From Gnetum montanum (lineage: Eukaryota; Streptophyta; Gnetopsida; Gnetales; Gnetaceae), in NCBI GenBank assembly GCA_015680685.1, contig MNCI01011925.1, positions 690,062-750,061 on the forward strand: a stretch of 60,000 bases of DNA. The letters run 5' to 3'. This document shows positions 11,572-22,280 of this stretch, piece after piece. The position numbers were made by a program, and so were the translations under genes. Below the pieces are notes generated by a model that was not told where the DNA came from, searched no databases, and was given only the letters and a program-made list of their open reading frames with translations. The first letter of the stretch is position 1, and every line of letters begins with the position of its first letter.

Positions 11572-11594
11572 CCTTTTGGCACTAAAAGAAGGAC
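11572..11594 (+). promoter_or_regulatory. Primer-binding site of body B
   Basis: TTTTGGCACTAAAAGAAGGA directly follows LTR B. It is a variant of the site at 3213-3233; comparing the two suggests an ancestral TTTGGCGCTAGAAGAAGGGC with CpG decay. Confidence 0.6.
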
Positions 11595-12153
11595 TATTTT
11601 TTTGGCCTTTGTTTTCTATTTTCAAAATTTTTTCAATTTTCTACCCTTTTCCACTTCCTATTTTGCTTTCATTTCCTGAAATTTTCATTTTTCCTATTTT
11701 ATTCTTGTCTCAAAATTGTTGTTTCCCTAAATTTTATTTTCCTTTGTTGCAAAAATCTATCTACAAACCTTTATTTTCTACCTTTTTTAAAAAAAATTAA
11801 TATTTCCCAATTTCTGAAAATTGTCATTATCGAATCCTGTTTTCAAATTTCTAAACCCTTGTTTTCCCAGTTCCATTTTTAGATTTGTGTTTTGGTGGCC
11901 CTTACTTAAGTCCTAACTATGGTAAGTTGGTTTTATTTAATTATTCAATTTTAAATTTATTTTTCTAAAATTTTTCATTTTACTATTTTCCTTTTGAAAT
12001 TTTATAAATATTGTAATTTCATGCATTTATTTTTCTTTTGAAATTTTTTAAATAGCATATTTTAATGTGTGTTTTTTTAAATTATTATTGTAATAATTTT
12101 TTATGGAATTTTATAGTTTTATTTTAACATTTATTTTTTGTGATTTTCATTTT
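11595..12153 (+). other. Untranslated leader of body B
   Basis: Pyrimidine- and AT-rich, homologous to 3234-3802. I see no gene. Confidence 0.55.
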
Positions 12154-13860
12154 ATGAGCAAACCCTCCCAACAAGAATCATTTACCTCTACCCTTAATTG
12201 ACTAGCTACTTGTCCCTTTACATTAAGAAAACAACGAGCTTCATGTTTACCAAGTTCTATTCGTAGGAGAACTCGAATTAAGATGGTAGCTAATCAACCC
12301 TTGGCTCCCAGTGGTGAGCAACCCCTTCAACTTTAGCAATTATCATGATATCCCAAAGTCACTTTAGAACATAAACTTCTTCCTCAATCCACAACCCATA
12401 CTATTGATGCCCGCCAACACATACAATGTTTCAAAACCTTACTAGGGATCTATAGCATTGTACAAAATGACAACATGTAGGGTATTTTTGAAAACCTTTA
12501 GGAGCAAAGCCACCCAATGATTTTTGATGCTCCCTAATGCCTCCATCAACTCATGGTAGTAGTTTAAAAATAAGTTCCTAATTCAATTTGACAAGTTCAC
12601 TAGCCCAGCCATAGCATCAAGCAATTTCATAAGCCTGAGGAAAATACCTAACAAAAATGCCCAAGATTACAACCTAAGACTCCTTCATCAACTTGCTTTT
12701 GTGCTAAGTGAGATGTGCCCACAACTTGATGGCATCTTGAATTTTTACTTATCCACCATTTATCTATTGTTTGCCTATGCCATCAAGTTTGATCCCAACA
12801 TAACATAAATATAAGGAGCGATGGCTAAAGCCATCAAGTTAGAAAAAATTACGCTTATGAATAGCATTAAAACCCAATTTGGGATGATGAGAATTAGTAA
12901 CCCCATGCAATCTTGTCCTCTACATTTATCAACTTTCCTAATGACCAATACTTTGTCTCAGACTCCTTCTCCTTTTCAATTGACTTAACCTTCAAAAAAT
13001 TATTTTCAAAGTTCAACGTCTTCTTCATTTCTTCCATCTAACACTAGTTTGAATGATGACCAATTGAAGGCCTTAATTTAATCCATTATAAACCCAAATG
13101 TAATATCTAATCCTATTGCCCCAACTCAAACTCAAAACCAAATGATCCAAATATTAAATTCATTGCAAAAAATTTCAAATGAAGTAGTTGAATTAAAGTG
13201 AAACAACAACAAGGATCCTATACAACTAGAAAAGCCAAGTACATCAGTCAACGATGATTATTGTTGTCTCCACAACACTAGGCAACATTATGAGAGGACT
13301 TGTCCTCAATTTTTAGCATTATATGATCAAAATACCTGAGGTCAACAAAATGGGAAACCCCTTGTTATGGTCCTTAATGTACCTCATGAAACAGAGAATG
13401 AAGAGGTTTTCTCATTAGAACAAGTTATGGTAAACAACCCTAACCCACATGACACTCACTACCATAGACTTGATGATATTATGAACAACACACAACAACA
13501 AACTAGGAAAGATTCTTATACTCATCTAAATAGAGGAATTCCTAGTCAAAGTAACATAAATACCCATACCAAGTCATCCCAAACAAATTCTCTACAATGA
13601 CTAAATCCACCTTCTATACTTAGAAGAACTCCACCTCAACAAGAAGCCAAAGATGATGATAAGACTTATGATCTAATTAAGGATTTGAAAAGGTTTAAAG
13701 CTAACATGTCAAGGTATGACCTTTTACACTTTAATGAAATGAAGGAAGTGAATCAGAATATAGTTAATACTCCTGAAACTAAAAAAGAAAAATTTCCAAT
13801 CCTCAAAAGGCAAGTTCACGTCGCAGAAGTCCTAACATGCTATTAGTACAAAACATAAGC
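12154..13860 (+). pseudogene. gag: gag remnant of F1, body B
   Basis: The ATG at 12154 gives MSKPSQQESFTSTLN, then a stop, then in the same frame SSIRRRTRIKMVANQPLAP. This arginine-rich lead is typical of plant Ty3/Gypsy gag. Later frames give FLIQFDKFTSPAIASSNF and NAQDYNLRLLHQLAF, matching the gag core. At about 13263-13304 the zinc knuckle CCLHNTRQHYERTC is intact as CX2HX4HX4C, with His where the usual knuckle has Cys. F2 gag has the same spacing. A 78-codon open stretch follows at 13367-13600. This copy lacks the solo LTR found in body A. Confidence 0.75.
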
Positions 13861-13866
13861 AATTCC

Positions 13867-14250
13867 ATGATAAGCAAGAAAGAGAAAACTCATTTCATAA
13901 CAACTCTGATTATTTTAGGAAAGAATGTTTATAATTGTTTAATGGATTCCAAAGCAACCATTAGTGTTATGCCACTTGAGGTATGTAAGATTTTAGGAGC
14001 ATAAATGATAACACAAATAAAAAGTGTAATATAACTTTATAGATCTAACGTACCTATAGTAGGGTCATTAAAAAGAGTGAAAGTGCAACTTAAACAATAC
14101 CCTATGTTTACATGTTACATGGATATCTTAGTAGTTGACATGTCATCCACTTATGGTGTGCTCTTATCTAGGACTTTTGGAGATAAGTTTTGGGGCTTCT
14201 TTAGGTTAGATTTCTCAAAACTATTAATCCCTATCAAATGAAAATTTGAA
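13867..14250 (+). pseudogene. Retropepsin remnant, body B
   Basis: CLMDSKATISVMPLEVCKIL repeats the Asp-Ser-Lys triad of body A. In-frame stops occur after ILGA and elsewhere, so this copy is more decayed than 6357-6770. Confidence 0.68.
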
Positions 14251-14253
14251 TAT

Positions 14254-14838
14254 ATGGTCATACCAAGAGAGCCTTTCTACAAACAAGTAGTTACAACCTT
14301 TGATCAGCAGAATCAATCTTTGGAAAATCAAAACACTAACCTTTATGTTGGAGTTATTGAGGCTGAGCATGGCAAACATGTTATAAATGACCATGTGAAT
14401 GAAATGACAAAAATAAGTTCTTTTTCTCATACAGATTCCACCAAACCCTATCAAACTTATAATAAAGGTGAAGAAATCTATTAAGATACCTTGCCTTATC
14501 ATCAATGCAATGCAAAGGGATTTCTTCTAGATGACTTGCCACCTTTAAGGGAGGACAAAGATATAAATGAGATCCCAACCATCAAAAAATTAGAAGGTGT
14601 GCTAAATTTAGACAACATATCCATTCAACATGTTCCTATAGAAGCTATATTCAATGATTTACAAAAGCTTAGGCCTAAGATTGAAACTCCTATGAAAGAA
14701 GAACTTAATGAACTTTTAGAATCTAAAATTATTCATCTTATGAAACATTTAAATTTACTACCTTATAGAAAATGAACAATCAAATTAAGATTATGTCTTG
14801 ATTTTTGTAATAATAATCATCAAAAAATTGTTAAATGA
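14254..14838 (+). pseudogene. Reverse transcriptase lead-in, body B (truncated)
   Basis: Aligned with 6740-7328, it reads KLRPKIETPMKEELNELL and ends at LCLDFCNNNHQKIVK-stop. Stops at about 14482 and 14773 split it into three open pieces. The break to the integrase tail is at the same place as in body A, so the pol deletion is older than the array. Confidence 0.68.
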
Positions 14839-15063
14839 TGGCTTGACAAGAAACATGCACATAGAGTCTTTAATATAGGGGATCTAGTCTTAAAAAGAGG
14901 TAGGGCATTTAGTCGAACCAATCTTCAAAGTAAGTTCTCTCCTATGTGGTTAGGCCAATTCCAATTTATAGATGTCATTATCCCTAATGTACACAAAATT
15001 ACTAACATGCAAGGACATAAGTTACATAGGAACTTTAATGCATTTCATCTGAAGCATTTCTAG
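14839..15063 (+). pseudogene. Integrase C-terminal tail, body B
   Basis: WLDKKHAHRVFNIGDLVLKR, then KFSPMWLGQFQFIDV, ending KHF-stop. The GPF/Y motif has become GQF. There is no integrase core upstream. Confidence 0.7.
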
Positions 15064-16203
15064 TCAGGTGTCCCACATGGACACCTAGTAGATCATTAAT
15101 TGCATGTTTTCTTTTGCCTCGCCATGCATTTCATTTATATATAGTTCCATTTTGCATATTTTCTTTGCATTTTCATCATTTCTTTCTTAGCATATTGGTT
15201 TTGGTTTGATTTGTTTTTTTCATGTGATTTTAATAATCATTATCATCATTTGAGTTACTAGGCATTGGGTCATCATAACACCATTGGAAAATGATGTAAG
15301 AATAATGCTTTATATATAACCTATTTTTATTACATGAAATATCCTTTATATTTTATATTTCAATAATGCGATGATTTTTTCCAGTCATTTTCAAGATTTA
15401 GTTTTTTTTAGTTATGTTGGATTATGAAGGACGAGATTTATGCTAACTTATCATGTAATCATCTTGATCATGTGAGTGTANCATTAAACTGCATCATGGG
15501 CAAAGTTCCAAAAGGATCATGCTCTTTGGCAATACAGCTAATCGACAGACTCATGTTGGAATTTCTACCTTCAGAATGAAGTACACCATGAGCAAAGTTT
15601 CCTAAAAATGAAAGACAAAAAAAAAGAATGAGGATATGTTCTTTGGTAGTGTAATAAGTTCTTGAGTGTGATGGGGTCTAGCAACAATCTTCATCCTAGC
15701 CTTCATTCCCCTTTTAAGCCTATTTAAGAAAAAAGGTAAGTAATCCCTTTTCACCCATTCTTTTTCAAAATGTCAAAAAATGAGTCCCAAGGAAAAATTT
15801 GAAAGTTGTGACTAGCCACAATCTAACATGAGCTTGCCCTCCTCATTAAGTTTAGTATAGGTCTTGTGCTAAAAGTCATCTACGTACTTTTGACTTTTAC
15901 CTTGTGAGAAGATTGGGATAGCGATCTTCATTATGTACTTTAATTGTGTACCTATGTAGTTAAAAATTATGATTTATAAAAATTATACATTTAAATTTTG
16001 ATTAAATAAGATGGTATGGTAAGGGTGGCCCACATCTAATTCTCTCTTGATTATATGGTTATTTTAATCATCTTTAGATCATTATAGTTTGCTTTTAGAT
16101 TTCAATTTGTTTGTGTTTTATGATCTTTTCGATCCTCTATTTTTTGCATCTCTCTTAAAATTTTTATGGTCTTACTATTCCTTGCACTTACATGTAATTT
16201 TTA
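15064..16203 (+). other. 3' non-coding region of body B
   Basis: Homologous to 7553-8865, with deletions (for example near 15470) and a single N at 15481. I see no gene. Confidence 0.55.
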
Positions 16204-16217
16204 GGTTGGGGGCTAAG
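16204..16217 (+). promoter_or_regulatory. Polypurine tract before LTR C
   Basis: GGTTGGGGGCTAAG lies immediately before TGTTGATG. It would prime plus-strand DNA synthesis. Confidence 0.65.
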
Positions 16218-17376
16218 TGTTGATGTCAACCTCACCCATGCTATGCATGGGGCCACAATTTACTAGTTCGATCATTAGGAAACATGAATCATGGACCACA
16301 TTTATACGAAGCCGAACACAAGCTATATACACTTACACCATGAAAACCAAGTTAAGGATTAAAAAGGAAAATTTAAAAAAAACCCCTATGGTTCCTTAGT
16401 ATTATAATAATAAGATTTCAACAGATATATAGTCGAACATCATACATAGTTTGATGATAGGCTAACATGACATAATAGAAGGATTACTCAAGAACACAAA
16501 GATGTCATATTAGTATGCATTTTAGGATCAAACTTGTTTCTTTCACATCATAAACTACTCCATGTAAACAATGCCTCATTGATACCATGATTAAAGTGTA
16601 GCTCTAACTAGAACTTGAGTAATGGGATACACCCAAACATCAAAGATATTGATAAGAGATCTTGAACTAATTTTAAATTTCCTTTTAAAAATATGTTTTT
16701 TCTTAAATTCATAATGCAATATTATCTACTAAATAAATATTCTACCACTTTTATGGTTTCGTGCTCTTATCCCTAAAACTAACACTTTAATTTATAATGA
16801 GGTTATCTATAACACATGGTTACTACGGATTAGAAGAAGTCTTTATCCTTTTATGGTTTGCTTAAATATAAACAACTAAATTAACATTAGTACTTACATT
16901 TAGATATTTTCCTAACTTTTATTATTTTTTATCAATTCTTTTAATAAACTTTTTAATTATGTGCAATCTTTTATCTTCTTAGTACAACTAGAGCTTTCCC
17001 CTTAATTCATCTAAACTTAACTCAAATAAAAAGTGGAAAATTCAAACAAAATTAATATAAATTAAAAAGTGATACAAATCATAAAATAAAATCTATTATA
17101 TATAGTTTTTTTAATGTTATATAACTAAAACTAAAATTTTAAATTTTTTTATCTTTTATATTAAATTTTAAATTATTTAACTATAGTCTATTTTCTCCTT
17201 ATAATTACTTCATCTATTAATTTTAAAAAAATTTACATTTTATAGGATTTTAGAAAACATCAATATAAAGTTATCAAATTTGAGAGGGTCCACCATAATG
17301 AAACTTTGTTATCAATCAAATTTTATTATCGTTATTAAATTTTTATGGTTTTTTTATTTTTTATTAGATTTCCATT

Positions 17377-17577
17377 ATGAATTCATTGCAAGTGAAGAAT
17401 CAGAGCAAATATTTAGAGACAATGAGTAATGATGATATGATGAAGATTCTGGATCATGATGTAGATGCCATGGCCATGCTTTTTGAGTGCAATGGAAACT
17501 TGCAAAAAGATGCTTTGCTAGCAATGTTTTCTTCAGTTTCTTTCAGCAAAGACGTTATTGAAGGCAAAGACAACTAG
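17377..17577 (+). CDS. LTR ORF, copy in LTR C (ATG intact)
   Basis: This is one of two copies with an uninterrupted ATG start, MNSLQVKNQSKYLETMSNDD. The 66 codons end in GKDN-stop, while LTRs A and E read through this point for four more codons. Relative to LTR A there are many substitutions but no frame change over about 60 codons. Function unknown. Confidence 0.4.
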   Translation: MNSLQVKNQSKYLETMSNDDMMKILDHDVDAMAMLFECNGNLQKDALLAMFSSVSFSKDVIEGKDN

Positions 17578-18654
17578 ATAAACCTGAATTGAAAGCAGGT
17601 AGAGGTGACATGGCTATGGCTACATTGACTATGATGGCAATCATGATGGGGAGTGATGGGTAGGCATTACATGGAACATGGTTATAGTAATCGATGTAGT
17701 GGTGGTCATGGCAGGAGTTACATAACATCCCAAGTGATGGGCATTCAAAGTAGGTGGGTAGTGCAATCATGCACATGGTGATGACAACGACTATAAAAAT
17801 AAAGGAATAGTAGTAGGTAAGGATTATCTAAGAGCCTTCCCTCTCACTCTCAGAACTAATCGAGGTGTTGATGGGCACTGAGCAATGGTAGGCAGACCAT
17901 CTATCGGGCCTCCCCTTCCCCAAGAGCAACTAGGGTCATCAATCTTCCCTCTCCCAATCAACAAAGGGGAGCCTTTTAGCCAGTAGTCAATGCGTTTTCA
18001 CTAGTAGATGCATGGTAGAGGATAGTAGCAGCAAGCATGGGTGTTGGTAGAATTGGCTCTAAATGATGTGTGGTAGCAAACTGGTAGTAGGCATGAGCAT
18101 TAGTAGTAGTGGCGACGTAGGGTTCCTGTCAATAGCAAGCACATGATAGGAAGTAGATGCATCAACTATCTGTCAACAAGGCCAATCAGGAAACTAGTAG
18201 ACAATGGTTCCTTTTTCTTTTACATAGTAGCAAGCAGCCTTCTCTCTCTCTATACATAGTAAACATGCACAACATACGATGGAAGTTACTACTGCATGTT
18301 GGAGACGCATCTGTAACACATAGAGTGGATAGCAATGGCATATGTCTCTCTCCTCCCTTCCCAGCAAGTGGTGGTAGATAGAACTGTGAACTGCACCACT
18401 AGGTGGCGTGTGTGTAGTGTTAGACTATAGCAGACATTGTAGTGACATTAGTCATGCATCAAAAGTGGCAAGGCTTGTAAGGTTCTATTTCTCTCTTCCC
18501 ACTTATGTTACTGTTGCATGTCTCTTAGCAACAACACATAGTATATAGTGTGGTGCACATGCATAGCAAGGGTTGTGACTATGGCACCATCAAGTGGCAT
18601 GCATGCAATGTCAAATGATGATAGTATACATAACAATGGCAACGTGCAGGGGTC

Positions 18655-18656
<2 letters not shown>

Positions 18657-18696
<40 letters not shown>

Positions 18697-18720
18697 TCTC
18701 TCTCTGTCTCTCTCTCTCTC
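18657..18720 (+). repeat. CT microsatellite in R-U5 of LTR C
   Basis: A CT dinucleotide run with two TTGT/TGT interruptions. The same position holds short CT runs in the other F1 LTRs (2734-2747, 20992-21022, 33321-33365), so length varies between copies. Ser-Leu open frames over it are artefacts. Confidence 0.85.
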
Positions 18721-19180
18721 CATAGCAACCATAACTACTGTAGCAACAGCAACACATCCCTGTGGATAGCAAGGGTTTTCATCCTTGCTCTGACAAAGGT
18801 ACTTTGTTAGGCAACAACTGTGAATGGAAATGGTTGGTGGAAAAATAGGTCTCTTTCTATCTCCCTCTCTTGGTAGCTATGAGTAGTGTCGGTTGTGGTA
18901 ACGTCTACAACAACAAGATGGCACAAACTAATGGAAGTAATAAGGACAAGGAAAAATTTATTTATTTTTGGTTAACTATTGTATTTTCATGAATCTTGAA
19001 TTTTAAAGACAATTACTTCAAGTCTCCAATTTTCTAGTTTAATTTATTGAAACATCACATAGCCCTCTCAAGCTAAGACTATTTCTAGGTTTTTGTACCC
19101 ATACGAAAGGCATCCTATGCAATAGTCTCCTAAAATAAGTTTTTCATAGTGTTGGTGCATCTAAAATTTATGCATCAACA

Positions 19181-19289
19181 AAAACAAAATAAAATAAAGC
19201 ACATCTCGGAAATATAATAATAAAATAAATATAATTCTTTCCAACATATTATTCTTAACGTTGAATACCATTCAAGAATTCAAGATGAA
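19181..19289 (+). other. Right flank spacer, copy 1
   Basis: AT-rich 109 bp between LTR C and truncated LTR D. Repeated at 31623-31734 after solo LTR E. Confidence 0.65.
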
Positions 19290-20988
19290 CATAATATGTG
19301 CAATCTTTATCTTCTTAGTACAGCTAGAGCTTTCCCCTTAATTCATTTAAACTTAACTCAAATAAAGACTGAAAAATTTAAGAAAAAAATAAAAAATGAT
19401 ACAAATCATAAAATAAAATTTGTTATATATATATATATTATTATTTTATGTTATATAACTAAAATTGAAATTTTAAGTTTTTTTAATCTTTTATATTAAA
19501 TTTTATATTATCTAATTTTATTCTATTTTCTCCTTATAATTACTTCATCTATTGATTTAAAAAATTATTACATTTTATAGGATTTTATGAAACATCAATA
19601 TGAAGTTATCAAATTTGAGAGGGTCCACCATAATGAAATTTTGCTATCAAATAAATTTTATTACCATTATTAAATTTTTATGATTTTTTTCTTTTCTATT
19701 AGATATCCTTTATGAAATTGTTGTAGGTGAAGAATCAAAGCAAATATTTGAAGGCAATGAGTAATGACAATATGATGAAGATTCTGGATTGTGATGCAAA
19801 TGCCATGACCATGCTTCTTAAGTGTAGTAGCAACATGCAAAAGGATGCTTTGTTGTTAATGTTTTCTTCGATTTTTTTTAGTAAAGATGCTACTGAAGGT
19901 AAAGATAGCTAGATAGACCTGGATTAAAGGCAAGTAGAGGTGACATGGCTATAGTTACATCAACCGTGATGGTAGTCATGATGGGGAGTGATGGGCGAGC
20001 ATTACATGGGATGTGGTTGCAATAACCAACGTAGTGGTGGTCATGGCAAGAGTTAGATAACGTCCCGAGTGATGGCCATTCAAAGCAGGTGGGTGGCACA
20101 ATTATGCATGTGGTGATGATAGTAGCTATAAAAATGGAGAAATAGTAGCAACCAAGGATTATCTAAGAGTCTCCCCTCTCATCGTCAACACAAATTGAGA
20201 TGTTTAAGGGCACTGGGTGGCAGTAGGCAAACCATTTATCGAGCCTCCCCTTCCGCAAGAGCAACTAAGGTCATTGGTCTTCCATCTCCCAATCAGTAGA
20301 AGGGAAGCCTCTCAACTAGCAGTCAGCAGGTGGTCATTGGCAAATGCACGGTAGTGGATGGTAGCATTAGGCACAAGCATTGGTAGTAGTGGCTCAGAAC
20401 AATGCACAACAATGGACTGGCAGTATCCACAAGTGTTAGCAGCAGTAGCAAAGTGGGGTTCTTGTCAATTGCAAGCATGCAACAAGAAGCAAATGCATTG
20501 ACTATCTATCAGTAGGGCTGGCCAAGAAACCAGCAAACGATAGTTCCTTTTTCCTCCGCATAGTAGCAGGTAGCCTTCTCTCTCTCCATGCATATTAGAC
20601 ATGTGCAACAAATGATAGTAGTTTCTTCTATGCATTGGAGATGCATCTGCAACACGTAGAGTGGATAGTAACGATGTTTGTCTCTCTCCTACCTTCCCAA
20701 TAGGTGAAGATAGACAAAACTACAAACTGCACCACTAGGTGGCATGCACACAGTGTCAAACTGCAACAGACACTATGGAGGTGTCAACTGTGCATCAAAA
20801 ATGACAGGGTGCATAAGGTTTTGCTTCTCTTTCCCCACCAACGTTACTATTGCATGTCTCTCAGCAACAACACACGGTAGACAGTGCGATGCATGTGCAC
20901 GACAAGGGTTATGACTACAACACCACCAAGTGGCATGCACGTAGCATTATATAGTAGTAGTATACGTAATGATGGAAACATGTGGGGG

Positions 20989-21022
<34 letters not shown>

Positions 21023-21339
21023 CATGGCAGCTATAAATGTTATGGTAGTAGTAGCACATACTTGTGCGTAACAAGGGTTTTCATCCTTGCTATTGTGAGG
21101 GTACTATACTGGGCAACAATCACAAATGGTAGCAGTTGCTAGCAAAATAAGCCTCTCTCTATCTCCCTCTCTTGGTGACTACAAGCAATGTCAACTGTAG
21201 AAACATTCATGATGACAAGACAACATGGAATAGATAACAACAAAGGGGATCAGGGAAAACTTAATTTTTTCTGTTTACTATTGTATTTTCATGAAGTCTT
21301 GATTTTCAAAGACAGTTACTCACAGTTCCCAATTTTCTA
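19290..21339 (+). repeat. Truncated F1 LTR D
   Basis: It matches F1 LTRs from the level of 1034 in LTR A to about 3050, so both LTR ends are missing. It contains the short ORF, the TATA box at 20127-20134 and the CT run. The same truncation points occur at 31735-33682, so the fragment predates the locus duplication. Confidence 0.8.
19727..19912 (+). CDS. LTR ORF, copy in truncated LTR D
   Basis: Sixty-one codons from GTG to GKDS-stop, sharing MMKILD and QKDALLLMFSS with the other copies. The upstream ATG is cut off by TAG at codon 5. The copy at 32078 shares the GKDS end, as expected of duplicated partners. Confidence 0.38.
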   Translation: MKNQSKYLKAMSNDNMMKILDCDANAMTMLLKCSSNMQKDALLLMFSSIFFSKDATEGKDS

Positions 21340-22280
21340 CTATTAGTCGCATCAAATAATCCAACCATCAAGTAAAGTAAGTGTGTTGGTCACTGGTTGC
21401 ATCTTTTAGTGTCTAAGTTAGTGATTATTGATTTGAATATGAAGGTGTTAGTTATAGTATGTGTATCTATTTGTGATCACTTTTTTGAAAAATTGACAGA
21501 TGCCATATTTCTCCAGGGGATGTACATATAAATTAAACTTATGTTTCTAGGCTATAAAATCCTATTGGAAATATACAACATTCATATTATTGAAATTTAT
21601 TATAGCTTCAATGGAATGGTTAAGAACCATTAGATGCATTTCTTAAAAAATCCCACTAACAATGAGGTGTTAGCCTAGTGGTAGGACTTTTGATTTGAAA
21701 GTTTCAATTCATGATTCGATTCTAGTGGACAATGTTGAGTTATAAAGTTTTAATTAGGCTATATATCTTGGAGTGTGCCTATATTACAATTATTTCAAGA
21801 TTTCTATAGCCCCAAAAATCCCACTTTATACCAAGCTAAAAAGGTATTAAATACTTTTCAATTTAACAAACTAAAATATAAATGATATAAATTTGGTAGT
21901 TGGTATAGTAGCTAAATTTAATATTTACAAATGAGAGGGCTTCCTTGAACATTTAATAACTTTTTACAAGTTGCATCGACTTTGGCAGCCTAGAGCCAAC
22001 TTATAATGTTTTTCAAATATGAGGAAAGAAACAATGTTATTTACATGAAATTCTATATATACTTTTATGTATTTAATTATTTATTTTTCATAGGTCAAGA
22101 GATAGCTTCTCTCTTTTTCATAGTTGTTTGCATTGTTTACATTGTTACATTTTTACATGAATTATGATAATTTAGACATCTTTTGAAGGGGATTAATCCA
22201 TTGAAATTTTATACTTTCACAAAGGGAAATCAAGGTGCTTCTAACTCATAGCTATGTTCTAAGTTGTTGTACATAACATC
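21340..22280 (+). repeat. Right flank, copy 1
   Basis: Up to about 21985 it matches 33683-34321; the second copy is then cut by element X. It contains a tRNA-like SINE candidate. I see no coding frame. From 21986 to 22280 the partner is outside the window. Confidence 0.7.
21661..21800 (+). repeat. Candidate tRNA-derived SINE or tRNA relic
   Basis: A-box-like TAGCCTAGTGGTAG (21671-21684) and B-box-like GATTCGATTC (21713-21722) are spaced as in a type 2 RNA polymerase III promoter. No acceptor-stem pairing is evident, so it is not an intact tRNA. A second copy lies at 34003-34130, but it is part of the duplicated locus and gives no independent support for mobility. Confidence 0.45.

Larger units (their letters stand above)
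288..19180 (+). mobile_element. F1 Ty3/Gypsy array: three LTRs and two internal bodies
   Basis: The layout is LTR A, body A, LTR B, body B, LTR C, all on the + strand, with LTR B shared by both bodies. Each LTR starts TGTTGAT(G/C) and ends CATCAACA. A primer-binding-like site follows LTRs A and B, and a purine-rich tract precedes LTRs B and C. The outer flanks are acaac (283-287) and aaaac (19181-19185), a 4/5 match consistent with one 5-bp target duplication around the whole array. Such arrays arise by unequal recombination between LTRs. Both bodies lack most of pol, so the element could move only with help from another element. Confidence 0.85.
16218..19180 (+). repeat. LTR C (3' LTR of F1 array), 2963 bp
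   Basis: The ends are TGTTGATG and CATCAACA. The 5' end resembles LTR B. The 3' half resembles solo LTR E (GGCATC, GCAATAGTCT and AAAAT-AGTTTTT near the end). The TATA box is at 17792-17799. Confidence 0.88.

Noticed and set aside
18548-18769. Ser-Leu repeat protein over the CT run
   Set aside because: A microsatellite read in frame; length varies between LTR copies and no start is conserved.
21661-21740. Functional tRNA gene
   Set aside because: Only A and B boxes are recognisable; there are no paired acceptor or anticodon stems that I can draw.
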